A DNA stretch of 64,000 nucleotides from the NCBI GenBank assembly GCA_902614975.1, contig CACMND010000001.1, positions 1 to 64,000 of the forward strand, written 5' to 3'. The notes under the pieces are model-generated. The model did no database searches. It had not been told where the DNA came from and worked only from the letters and a program-made list of their open reading frames with translations. A program made the translations under genes and the position numbers. Shown in pieces: positions 1 to 8,403 of the stretch (position 1 is its first letter; every line of letters starts with the position of its first letter). The DNA is from an uncultured Pelagibacteraceae bacterium (GTDB lineage Bacteria; Pseudomonadota; Alphaproteobacteria; Pelagibacterales; Pelagibacteraceae).

Positions 1-883
1 TAACTTTACACCCTTCCTAAGTTATTCAAGCCAACGAGCAAATTTTAATAACGGAGAGTCTTTAGATAGTGAAAATTTAGCTATTGGTTTAAAAAAAGAA
101 ATTGATTATGAGAAATTTAAATTTTCTGTGGTTTCAATTTTTGGATTAACTCAAAATAAATATTTAGATCTTGAAACTGAAACACAACAAACAATTTCAA
201 AAGAAAATCTAGGTCAGTTTGCTGCTGTAAATTATAAAGCATCTAAAGAAGTAAAAATTGATGATAGTCAAAGTTTAAATATTGAAGTTGACGGGAAATA
301 TGGTTTAAGGAGACTTCCAACTTATCTAACATCTTTTACAGATGGGGATCTTTCAGTTGATGATGCAGTAGATCAAGTATTATCAGGTGGATTTAACGTT
401 GAATATTCAAAATCTTTTGAGAATGGTTTTGTTCTTAAACCATATACAGGGCTAGCTTTAAATCAAACTTTGAGTGAAAAAATTGACATTGTTGCAGATG
501 GTGAAAGAAAAGACATGGCCCATTATATGGATGATGATTTAGCAGTAAAAGCTGGTTTAAATATTACCAAAAATACTGATAATTTTGGCCTAAACTTTAA
601 TCTAGAGTTTAATGAACAAAATGGACTTAAAGACAGCCAAGTAAGTATTTCATTAACTAAAGTAATTCAGAATAATATTAGCAAGAAAATAGAGGGTCTA
701 CCTATTGATCCAGAACTAGAAAAATTATTTGATCAATTACAGCTAGCTAAAGAAAATGAGAGATTAGCTGAGATAAGTGGAAGAGCAGTTGAAGAGAATA
801 GAATAATGAAAGAAATGATTATTCAATTGATTAAAAAAAATAATAAACTCAAAACAGAGAGAAATCTTTTACTAAAAAATTGA
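1..883 (+). CDS. C-terminal part of an outer-membrane beta-barrel (autotransporter-like) protein, 5' end outside window
   Basis: The frame is open from the first bases of the window, so the gene starts upstream and only about 293 codons are seen. Up to about residue 235 of the visible part it consists of alternating polar/hydrophobic segments typical of transmembrane beta strands, resembling an autotransporter translocator. Instead of ending in an aromatic residue, as most outer-membrane barrels do, it continues with about 60 charged residues (from DPELEKLFDQLQLAKE to the end) that look like an amphipathic coiled coil. The 3' end overlaps the convergent transglutaminase gene by 12 bases. The barrel assignment rests on pattern only and the passenger is not visible. 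The first in-frame ATG at 530 and the GTG near 128 are internal codons, not starts. Confidence 0.6.
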   Translation, partial: NFTPFLSYSSQRANFNNGESLDSENLAIGLKKEIDYEKFKFSVVSIFGLTQNKYLDLETETQQTISKENLGQFAAVNYKASKEVKIDDSQSLNIEVDGKYGLRRLPTYLTSFTDGDLSVDDAVDQVLSGGFNVEYSKSFENGFVLKPYTGLALNQTLSEKIDIVADGERKDMAHYMDDDLAVKAGLNITKNTDNFGLNFNLEFNEQNGLKDSQVSISLTKVIQNNISKKIEGLPIDPELEKLFDQLQLAKENERLAEISGRAVEENRIMKEMIIQLIKKNNKLKTERNLLLKN

Positions 884-2773
884 TTTAAAAGACTTAAATA
901 TACTTAAATTTCTGCTTGAATACTTATTGATCTCAAATGCTTTAAAAAATTTATAATATTTATTTTTTTGTATCTCTGGTAACTTTAAATAAATTTGTTG
1001 AATTGTATCAGATTTCAATATTTTAAATTTTTTTCTTTTTCCAATTAAAATTAAATATAAATAAAATCTCATAATATTTTTACTATTTAAATTGAATAAT
1101 AATTTAAATATTAAAAATAAAAATAAAGGTATAAATATCCAAATGTATACTTTAGAAAAGTTAAGATTTAACAATTCTTTAATAAAGTTTTTTCGCTCAT
1201 TATCATCATATGATAATAAATGCTGAGTCCATACAAAATCAGCGTAATTAAAGTAATAACTCAATTTTTTAAAAAAATTAGATGAAAACAAACTATTAGA
1301 TTTAAATTGTTTATTTGAGAAAATATTATTAAGTGTGTTTCTGACATTACTGTCAGGAATTGCTTTGGTCGGATCTATTCTTACCCAACCTTTATCATTT
1401 AGCCAAACTTCTGCCCATGCATGTGTATCTTTTTGTTTGAATTTGTAGAAATCTCCAACACCATTTAATTCACCTCCATAATAACCTGTTACAATTCTAC
1501 TTGGTATATTTGCAAGTCTTGCAAGAAGAACAAATGTTCCAGCATAATATTCACAATACCCTTCTTTAAGATCAAAGAAAAAGTTTTCATAATTATTTCC
1601 AGAAAGATTTTGAGGACTTAAATTATAATAGTAAGATCCATCAGAAAATTTTTTATATACCTTATTTAAAAATTCTGTCGGTGTTGAAGTATTATTATTT
1701 AAAACCCATTCTTGAAGTCTATTTGATATATTAGATGGAGTTTTTGTATAATAGTCTTTTAGATCCTCTCCTAAATAGTAATTAGTTTTATATCTTTTAA
1801 AACTTATTTGTTTTTTTCGATCAATTAAATCTCTGCTAACATAAATTTGATTAAAATAATCTTCTGATATCTCAATATTATTGGAGATTAATTTTGAATT
1901 TTTTAAACTTGGAATCCATTTCTTTTTAAAAGGTTCTAAAATTATCTGGTAGGTTTGATTTAATTCTCTACCATCCTTAACTTTAAAAGATGATTTATAT
2001 TTATCAAATAAATAGTAACTTGAAGACGGTCTCCAAGATTTGTCTTCTTCCATGTAATCAAAAATTTTTACTCTAAAATAGAGTTCTTCCTTTTTAAAAT
2101 TGTTATTTATAAGGGTAAAAACATCCTCATCAGAATTTGAAAACTCACTGAAAGATCCAAGATTAATACTATCTGGAATGCCTAAAGAGCTTGATGATGG
2201 ATTGAATAGTCTAAAATTTATTTCAGCACGTGGGAAAACTAAGTAAAATATAATAATAAATGGAAAAATACTTAATCCAAATCCTAAATATTTAAAAATG
2301 TTTTTTATATTAAAGTCCAACAATTCCTTTTGCTGAATTAGATACATATTTATTATGACCAGTATTACGATAGTAAAACTTAGTAAGGTACTTAGTATAT
2401 CTTGGCCTTTAATAAGACTTGCAACCGATATTATTAAACAAATCAAGCTGAATGAAAGTTTGTTATCTTTATTTTTTAATTCTGAAAACTTCATGATCAA
2501 TAATATTGCTAAACAGTTTAGGAAAAATTCCTCTGAAAACACATACTGATTAAAAATAAGCTGAATATAAATCGCGCCTATAGCAATAATACCTAAGATT
2601 AAACTTTTCAATTTAATGTTAATTTGGAAAAATAGAATATTAAAAATAAATACCAAAAACCAAAATAATTTATTATTTAATGTTAAATCTGCTGATAATG
2701 AAAAAGTACACAAAATTAAAAGCAGAAAAGTAAGTACTGACAAATTGTAATTCTTAATTTTTAACATTGGCAA
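872..2773 (-). CDS. TgpA-like membrane transglutaminase (DUF3488/transglutaminase core)
   Basis: This 633-residue integral membrane protein has about six to seven hydrophobic segments in residues 10-182 and another near 543-562. The periplasmic part between them carries a transglutaminase-like core: EGYCEYYAG with Cys407, DTHAW with His451 and VRIDPT with Asp467 form the expected Cys-His-Asp triad. This layout matches the TgpA/DUF3488 family. Substrates of the family are poorly known, and peptide or cell-envelope processing is an inference. It overlaps the upstream DUF58 gene by about 20 bases and follows a MoxR ATPase gene, the classic MoxR-DUF58-transglutaminase trio. The start could also be the Met two codons downstream. 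Confidence 0.85.
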   Translation of the reverse strand: MPMLKIKNYNLSVLTFLLLILCTFSLSADLTLNNKLFWFLVFIFNILFFQINIKLKSLILGIIAIGAIYIQLIFNQYVFSEEFFLNCLAILLIMKFSELKNKDNKLSFSLICLIISVASLIKGQDILSTLLSFTIVILVIINMYLIQQKELLDFNIKNIFKYLGFGLSIFPFIIIFYLVFPRAEINFRLFNPSSSSLGIPDSINLGSFSEFSNSDEDVFTLINNNFKKEELYFRVKIFDYMEEDKSWRPSSSYYLFDKYKSSFKVKDGRELNQTYQIILEPFKKKWIPSLKNSKLISNNIEISEDYFNQIYVSRDLIDRKKQISFKRYKTNYYLGEDLKDYYTKTPSNISNRLQEWVLNNNTSTPTEFLNKVYKKFSDGSYYYNLSPQNLSGNNYENFFFDLKEGYCEYYAGTFVLLARLANIPSRIVTGYYGGELNGVGDFYKFKQKDTHAWAEVWLNDKGWVRIDPTKAIPDSNVRNTLNNIFSNKQFKSNSLFSSNFFKKLSYYFNYADFVWTQHLLSYDDNERKNFIKELLNLNFSKVYIWIFIPLFLFLIFKLLFNLNSKNIMRFYLYLILIGKRKKFKILKSDTIQQIYLKLPEIQKNKYYKFFKAFEINKYSSRNLSIFKSFKSIF

Positions 2774-3668
2774 AATATTTTAATATTCGATTTAAAGATT
2801 GATTGTTATCGTTAAGGTATAGTTCTTCTTCTTTATGCTTTATTTTCAAGTTCAATTTTTTTTCATGACAATAATTAACTATATAAGATGAGTAATTTAG
2901 TAATTTTTCAAATTCAATATGCGGATATTTATCTAAATCTAAAATTAGATTAGATAATTTTTCAGTATCACTAAAAGTTTTTACATATCTTTTGTCGCTA
3001 ATTATCGATTTTTTCCATGCAATTTTTGAAAAACTATCTCCATTTTTAAATTCATCAATACCATCAAATTCATCTGCATTAATAATATTAATTATTTTAA
3101 ATTCTTTTAATAATTCATCGTTTGGAAGAACTTTTTTTGGATAAATAATTATTTCACTCTTTGGATTAAAAATAACTTTAGTTCGCATCACTCCAAAGGG
3201 ATAAATCGATTTAAGTGTTATTGGATTAAAATAAGATTTACCTCTAAGTTTACTTTTATACTCTATTTTAAAAAAATTAATTCTGTCATTAAAATTATAA
3301 TTACCAATGTTTTTTTTATTGTATTCTATATCAATATTAATTTTTTTTTCTTTTGACGAATTTAAGATTTGAAAATTAATTGAATTTACAGTTTCTGCTT
3401 CAACTAAATATTCTTCCTTGCATATAAAATCGAGCTTACTAATATTTTGGTGTGAAATGAATATTGATATAAAAAAAACAAAGAAAATTACTATTGAAAT
3501 TAATAGTCCAGAATTATTTTCATAAAATACTGAGATTAAAAAACAAAAAAAAATAAATAAGCCTAAGCCTAAGCCATTAAGATTGGGATAAATATAAATT
3601 TTCGTATCTTTTTTAAAATTAAGGAAACTTTTGAAATTAAAGCTAAAATGTCTGGATTGGATTTCCAT
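2754..3668 (-). CDS. DUF58 domain membrane protein
   Basis: This 304-residue protein has two hydrophobic segments at about 31-50 and 53-72. A soluble part follows and includes the DUF58 signature at 201-234, where FDGIDEFKNGDSF leads into KIAWKKS and VKTFSD. The family is structurally related to von Willebrand A domains and usually works with a MoxR AAA ATPase in complex assembly or stress tolerance; its exact role is unsettled. The stop codon of the MoxR gene and the start of this gene share base 3668, which implies translational coupling. Function beyond the family is not visible in the sequence. Confidence 0.85.
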   Translation of the reverse strand: MEIQSRHFSFNFKSFLNFKKDTKIYIYPNLNGLGLGLFIFFCFLISVFYENNSGLLISIVIFFVFFISIFISHQNISKLDFICKEEYLVEAETVNSINFQILNSSKEKKINIDIEYNKKNIGNYNFNDRINFFKIEYKSKLRGKSYFNPITLKSIYPFGVMRTKVIFNPKSEIIIYPKKVLPNDELLKEFKIINIINADEFDGIDEFKNGDSFSKIAWKKSIISDKRYVKTFSDTEKLSNLILDLDKYPHIEFEKLLNYSSYIVNYCHEKKLNLKIKHKEEELYLNDNNQSLNRILKYFANVKN

Positions 3669-4546
3669 TATCCAATATTAATTTTTTCAAGGATTTCTTT
3701 ATTAACATAACTAAATTTATCCTGTTGATTTAAAAACTTTATTCTATGCCTTAAAATATAAGGTATTGTATCTTTTATGTCTTGATGAGAAACATACTCA
3801 TTTCCATTAACAATTGCCCAGCCTTTAGCTAAGTCAATTATTTGCTTCATGCACCTTGCTGAAATATATATATTTTGCCCTAAAGCTTTTATTGTTTGTT
3901 CTATTTCAACAACATATTCATAAATTTCATCTTTTAAAGTTATTTCATTTTTTTTATTATTAATTTGTGACCAATTAATTGTTTCACTTGCAGAATTTGA
4001 AAAAAAAATATCCTTTTTTAACATTGCAATTTTTTCATTTTGATCTAATTCAGACAAAGAATAAGAAATCATAAATCGATCCAACTGTGAGTCTGGTAAA
4101 GAACTTGTTCCAGAAGTATCCATAGGATTTTGAGTTGCAATGACAAAAAATGGTTCTGGCAAATTATAGCTCTCGCCATCTATAGTAACATTTTTTTCTT
4201 CCATTGCTTCTAAGAATGCACTTTGTGCTTTTGGGCTCCCTCTATTTAGTTCATCCGCCAAAACAATATTCGTAAAAATTGGACCTTTCTGAAATTTTAA
4301 CTTATCATCTGATAAAATATTAAATCCAAGAACATCACTTGGCAGTAAATCAGATGTAAATTGAATTCTTTTAAAATTTAGTCCTAAACTCGAAGTAATT
4401 GCTTTCGCAAATGTAGTTTTCCCTGAACCTGGATAATCTTCAATTAAAATACTTCCCTCACAAATTATTGCAGCTAGGGTTAATTTGATTTTATCTAAAT
4501 TGCCAACTATATTTTTAGATGTATTTAATATTATATTTTCAAACAT
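3668..4546 (-). CDS. MoxR-family AAA+ ATPase
   Basis: This 292-residue AAA+ protein has a Walker A motif YPGSGKTT at residues 39-45, Walker B NIVLADELNRG around 94-102, and a sensor-1 segment ATQNPMDTSG at 137-146. It has the short insertion pattern of MoxR/RavA-type chaperone ATPases and the usual family length. It is presumed to remodel or insert cofactors into partner proteins, probably together with the downstream DUF58 and transglutaminase proteins in the same operon. No VWA-domain gene is adjacent, so the natural client is unclear. Confidence 0.9.
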   Translation of the reverse strand: MFENIILNTSKNIVGNLDKIKLTLAAIICEGSILIEDYPGSGKTTFAKAITSSLGLNFKRIQFTSDLLPSDVLGFNILSDDKLKFQKGPIFTNIVLADELNRGSPKAQSAFLEAMEEKNVTIDGESYNLPEPFFVIATQNPMDTSGTSSLPDSQLDRFMISYSLSELDQNEKIAMLKKDIFFSNSASETINWSQINNKKNEITLKDEIYEYVVEIEQTIKALGQNIYISARCMKQIIDLAKGWAIVNGNEYVSHQDIKDTIPYILRHRIKFLNQQDKFSYVNKEILEKINIG

Positions 4547-4560
4547 TTGAATTTTTTTGA

Positions 4561-5325
4561 TTAATAAAAAATTATTGATCGAATATTACTTTCAAAAATT
4601 AAATATATCAATGTACCAATAATGATGTAAGGACCAAATGGGATCTGAGACGAAAGTTTTTTTGATTTTTTCATTAGACTAGGAATTACAAATAATAAAG
4701 CTATTATAGATGATAAAAATATTACAAAAGGTATTGAGATCCATCCAAACCAGAATCCAATTGCTGATAGAAGTTTAGCATCACCTAAACCCATTCCCTC
4801 TTTGTTTATGACTTGTTTGTAAAAATAAATTATAGACCAAATAATCAAATATCCAAAAATTCCTCCAATTAAAGAATTTATAAAATTTGGAAAAATTGGG
4901 TTCAAATTTGGATCAAAAGATTTCACAAATCCAATTACCATCAAAGAGAAAGTTAATACATTAGGAATGATATAATGCTTTAGATCTATGAAGAAAATTA
5001 TAATAAAAGACAATCCTAAAATAAAAAACAATAATGTGGTTATGCTGATACCAAATAAGTAATAAACAGCTAAAAAATAAATAATTGTAATAAACTCAAT
5101 TATTAAATACTGGGGTGAAATTTTTTTTCTACAATTTCTACATTTACCGTTTAAAAATAAAAATGAAATTACAGGAATATTATCTTTCCAAGTAATTAAT
5201 TTTTTACATTTTGGGCAAAATGATCTTCCTGATACAACACTTTTATTTATTGGAAGTCTGTAAATACAGACGTTTGCAAAACTCCCCCATAGGCCACCTA
5301 GAATAATTACAAATATTAGATCCAC
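4561..5325 (-). CDS. prepilin peptidase (A24 family leader peptidase/methylase)
   Basis: This 254-residue polytopic membrane protein has the complete PilD layout. Two CxxC zinc pairs lie in the N-terminal methylase domain (Cys37, Cys40, Cys62, Cys65). The aspartic protease pair is visible as FFIDLKHYIIPN (Asp114) and GMGLGDAK (Asp182). Such enzymes cleave and N-methylate type IV prepilins or pseudopilins at the cytoplasmic face of the inner membrane. No pilin or secretion ATPase gene is present in this window, so its substrates must be encoded elsewhere. It lies 14 bases upstream of the MoxR gene on the same strand and could be co-transcribed with it. Confidence 0.92.
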   Translation of the reverse strand: MDLIFVIILGGLWGSFANVCIYRLPINKSVVSGRSFCPKCKKLITWKDNIPVISFLFLNGKCRNCRKKISPQYLIIEFITIIYFLAVYYLFGISITTLLFFILGLSFIIIFFIDLKHYIIPNVLTFSLMVIGFVKSFDPNLNPIFPNFINSLIGGIFGYLIIWSIIYFYKQVINKEGMGLGDAKLLSAIGFWFGWISIPFVIFLSSIIALLFVIPSLMKKSKKLSSQIPFGPYIIIGTLIYLIFESNIRSIIFY

Positions 5326-5334
5326 AGAATATGA

Positions 5335-5448
5335 TTATAATTTAATATTTGATTTAATATGAATTAATCCATCTATTACATACTGAACCATTAGTACCGC
5401 ATCCTGAAGGTGAATATAAAAATTAGGTGTATTAATTATAATCTCCAT
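5335..5448 (-). CDS. possible 37-residue small ORF in the prpA24/GAF-PP2C spacer
   Basis: The 168-base spacer between the prepilin peptidase gene and the GAF-PP2C gene contains an ATG-initiated frame on the minus strand with 37 codons (begins MEIIINTPNF, ends SNIKL). It ends just before the prepilin peptidase start. There is no strong Shine-Dalgarno and no recognised family, so it may be a chance ORF in the leader. The product has no clear membrane segment. Confidence 0.2.
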   Translation of the reverse strand: MEIIINTPNFYIHLQDAVLMVQYVIDGLIHIKSNIKL

Positions 5449-5450
5449 TG

Positions 5451-5480
5451 TTGAAAAATTTACCAAAAATTGTTTAAAAT
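5451..5480 (+). promoter_or_regulatory. candidate sigma70-type promoter for the GAF-PP2C gene
   Basis: A -35-like TTGAAA at 5451-5456 is followed after 18 bases by TAAAAT at 5475-5480. The ATG lies 13 bases further on, so the leader would be extremely short or absent. In such an AT-rich genome the match is only suggestive. Confidence 0.35.
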
Positions 5481-5493
5481 ACTAGTTAAATAA

Positions 5494-6783
5494 ATGTTTC
5501 TATTTAAATCAAAAAAACCGATCGAACCTAAAAAAGAAGCTGAACAAGTTAACGTTGATTTAGAGCTTGTCACAAAAATGAATCAAGACTTTGCTCTCTC
5601 TCTTGATTTAAATGACACTTTAATGAATGCACTTAGGGTAATTATCGCAAGACTGAATGCAGAAGCTGCAAACATTTTTCTAATAAATGAACAAAAGAAA
5701 AAATTTGAATGTATTGCATCACTTCATCAAGATTATTTGGATGAATACGAATTAGATCTAAAAGATGGTGTAATGGGTAAAGCTGTTGAACAAAGAAAAT
5801 GTATTCGAGTGGGTAATGTCAGAAAAGACGTACGCGAAATAGCAGAATTTTACTTTGACTTAGATAACAAAACAAATTTTACAACTTTCTCAGTGCTATG
5901 TTCGCCTTTAATTGCTGCAAATGAATGTATTGGGGTAATTCATTGTTTAAATAAAAAAACTGATGACAAGCTATTTATAGAAGACGATCGAAAACTACTA
6001 GAAACACTTTCTGCTCCAGCTGCTTTAGCTATTAGAAATGCAAAAATGGCAAAAGAGATGGTAGAAAAAAATAAAATCCAAAAGGAAGTTGAAATTGTAG
6101 GAGAAATTCAAAAATCTTTGCTCTCAAAAAATAAAGATGAAAAATTCCCAATCTCAGGAATAAATATTCCTGCTAAAGTCGTATCTGGAGATTTTTATAA
6201 TTTTTCAGATTTAGGTGATGGTAGATATGGATTTGGTGTAGCAGACGTATCTGGAAAAGGTATAAAGTCTTCACTTTTAATGTCTAAAGCTTCAAGTCTA
6301 TATAGGTGTTTAAGTAAAACAAATTTTTCTGCATCAGACTTATTATTCCAGTTAAACAATGAAATATGTGAGACTATTTCTAGAGGCATGTTTGTTACAA
6401 TGCTTATAGGAATATACGATTCCAATAAAAAGGAATTATTACTTTCAAGCGCAGGTCACGAACCTCCTTTAATTTTATCTGCCGATGGAACATTTAGTAA
6501 TTTTTCAGAGGCTGGTCCGCCCCTTGGAATTATGCCTAAAACAAAATATCCAGAACATACATTGTCATTTGAGAATAGTTCGATGTACATTTTTACGGAT
6601 GGTATTACTGAAATTAAAAATCCAAGTGGAGAAATGTTGGGTGCTGAAGGTTTTGAAAACTATATAAAAAAATATCAATCAATTCCTATTAATGAAAGAT
6701 TGAAGACTATGATTGATGATATTCTTAATGCAGGTCATGTTCAAAAAGATGATCTAACAATTGTAGTGGTTGATGGAAAATAA
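5494..6783 (+). CDS. cytosolic GAF-domain PP2C (SpoIIE/RsbU-type) serine phosphatase
   Basis: This 429-residue soluble protein has a GAF-like sensory domain at about 25-180, a short helical linker at 185-215 and a SpoIIE-type PP2C domain at 220-429. The metal-binding acidic residues are all present: VSGDFYN (Asp233), ADVSGKG (Asp251), FTDGITE (Asp369) and KDDLT (Asp419/420). In characterised systems such phosphatases dephosphorylate a STAS-domain anti-anti-sigma protein in partner-switching control; that target is an inference here. It is convergent with the FecR/CHASE2 operon, which encodes a second, membrane-bound PP2C of the same class. No kinase or STAS gene is adjacent. Confidence 0.88.
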   Translation: MFLFKSKKPIEPKKEAEQVNVDLELVTKMNQDFALSLDLNDTLMNALRVIIARLNAEAANIFLINEQKKKFECIASLHQDYLDEYELDLKDGVMGKAVEQRKCIRVGNVRKDVREIAEFYFDLDNKTNFTTFSVLCSPLIAANECIGVIHCLNKKTDDKLFIEDDRKLLETLSAPAALAIRNAKMAKEMVEKNKIQKEVEIVGEIQKSLLSKNKDEKFPISGINIPAKVVSGDFYNFSDLGDGRYGFGVADVSGKGIKSSLLMSKASSLYRCLSKTNFSASDLLFQLNNEICETISRGMFVTMLIGIYDSNKKELLLSSAGHEPPLILSADGTFSNFSEAGPPLGIMPKTKYPEHTLSFENSSMYIFTDGITEIKNPSGEMLGAEGFENYIKKYQSIPINERLKTMIDDILNAGHVQKDDLTIVVVDGK

Positions 6784-6792
6784 ATTTTAATA

Positions 6793-7827
6793 TTATTCTG
6801 CAGCTTTTGCTGTTAGTGTACCGGTCGCTTCATATCTTTCAATAGACTCTACAAATTCTTGTTCTGAAGCACCATCAGCTGTGAAGCCACCTTCAAATGC
6901 AAAATTTCCAACACCTTCTGCTCCTTCTGATGCTGTAGTAAACTTACCATAAAAATATATTGAACCATATGAACTGGTGTCATTTACATTGTTGTTATAC
7001 TCTTCAATATGGTTTTGCTTAACAGTCCAATAACTCCCAGCATCACAGTGTGTGCAGGCATCTTGAAGAGTTGTGGTACTTTTTTTCATGGTGCTAAATT
7101 TATCAAGTTGTCCAGCAAATACGGCATTGTGTGATCCCCAGCCGTCACCTATCCTTTGGTCATCAGTTGCTACTATAGGTAGGTCAGTAAATGCTGCTGT
7201 ACCTGTTCTCCAACTTGTTGCAATTTCAGTGCCTCCAGTAGAGTCAAAATTTCCTCCTGCTCCAACAGCTCTTGTAATTTTAGTATCCACATCAGCAAAA
7301 ATATCTCTTTTTTTAAAATTAACGTATACCTGAGATCTAACCTGTTGTGATGCACCAGACTTAAATACATTATTATCACTTGTATAGTTTAAGGATCCGC
7401 CAGTAACTTTACTTAACGTTACCCAGCCACTGTCATAAATAATTGTATCTTGATCAATTGTTTGAACATAATCATCATCCAAATGAGCATAATTATCCTC
7501 TAATGATGCAAGTGCTTTTGACATGGACTCAACACTTGAAGTATCGATGCTAGCAACAATGGCTGCAGCATCAGCATCTATAGTCAATCCAAATTTTTCA
7601 GCAGACTTTTGAATGCCAGCAGTTAGCTTTGATGAATTAATTAATTTTGATGTAGTGCTACTAGTATTATTTGTGACGTTTTGAGATGTATTATTCGCTG
7701 AATAACTCATGGAATTTGCTATTTTACTTAATGTTGTTGTTGGAGTTGGAGTTGATACAACCGCATGCGAATAAGAATTAAAGATTATAAAGATAATAAT
7801 TGATTTTATTATAAATAAAATTTTCAT
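6793..7827 (-). CDS. secreted protein of unknown function, last gene of the CHASE2/FecR operon
   Basis: This 344-residue protein has a clear signal peptide (residues 1-22, hydrophobic core ending SHA), then a Thr/Ser/Asn-rich stretch to about residue 65. The rest is Gly- and Asp-rich and probably beta-structured, with one CxxC-type pair (Cys258 and Cys261 in ACTHC). The end (GSIYFYGKF and VGNFAFEGGF) vaguely recalls small beta-barrel or haem/transferrin-binding folds, but I do not recognise the family. It starts 3 bases after the FecR gene stop, so it is surely co-transcribed. A role as a ligand or client of that envelope system is inference only. Confidence 0.65.
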   Translation of the reverse strand: MKILFIIKSIIIFIIFNSYSHAVVSTPTPTTTLSKIANSMSYSANNTSQNVTNNTSSTTSKLINSSKLTAGIQKSAEKFGLTIDADAAAIVASIDTSSVESMSKALASLEDNYAHLDDDYVQTIDQDTIIYDSGWVTLSKVTGGSLNYTSDNNVFKSGASQQVRSQVYVNFKKRDIFADVDTKITRAVGAGGNFDSTGGTEIATSWRTGTAAFTDLPIVATDDQRIGDGWGSHNAVFAGQLDKFSTMKKSTTTLQDACTHCDAGSYWTVKQNHIEEYNNNVNDTSSYGSIYFYGKFTTASEGAEGVGNFAFEGGFTADGASEQEFVESIERYEATGTLTAKAAE

Positions 7828-7830
7828 AAA

Positions 7831-8403
7831 TTAATTTTTTACCATCGCTTCAAATCCTGGATTTGTTATATTAACTGAACTTATTCCGTCTGATAATATT
7901 AAATTTCCTGGTATCATTCCCAAAGTGTTATTAGGCCCTGGTCCTAATAAAACTACAGTACTTTGATTTTCTGATTCTGATAAAACAACAAATTCTGTAC
8001 CACGTGCTCCAAGTGTACCTGCTGGAACTTTAACTTCTAGATTATCGGGATTCTTTTTACTTATTTGCCCTGTAATAAACTTAACTGTTCCTGATTTTAC
8101 TGTTGAAACAAAAGATCCTTCTTGACTATTTGGATCATAAACAAATTCATCAATAGTTAGTTCTGTTTCCTCACCTAAAGTTAATACTGTTTGATCTAAA
8201 AACAATATTTGAGCATTTGATTTGCTGTTTGATATAATAGTATCTCCAAAAAATATTTTTGAACCATTTGCAAGTTTTTCGTTGTTCTGATTTTTTATTT
8301 CGCCGATTGCAGCACCTATTATTCCAACGAAGTTAGAACTTGCATTAGCAATATTTGTAAATAATAAAAAAATAAATATTGCTAGTCTAATTGAATAATT
8401 CAT
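7831..8403 (-). CDS. FecR-domain periplasmic protein
   Basis: This 190-residue protein has a signal peptide (about residues 1-22). It is almost entirely one FecR domain, from VGIIGAAIGEI through FGDTI, LTLGEETELTIDEF and VKSGTVKFITGQ to VPAGTLGARGTEFVVL. It lacks the cytoplasmic anti-sigma helix and transmembrane segment of true FecR regulators, so it is a free extracytoplasmic module. In alphaproteobacteria such modules are commonly encoded beside CHASE2-domain signalling proteins, as here. It overlaps the upstream TPR/barrel gene by 17 bases. Confidence 0.85.
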   Translation of the reverse strand: MNYSIRLAIFIFLLFTNIANASSNFVGIIGAAIGEIKNQNNEKLANGSKIFFGDTIISNSKSNAQILFLDQTVLTLGEETELTIDEFVYDPNSQEGSFVSTVKSGTVKFITGQISKKNPDNLEVKVPAGTLGARGTEFVVLSESENQSTVVLLGPGPNNTLGMIPGNLILSDGISSVNITNPGFEAMVKN

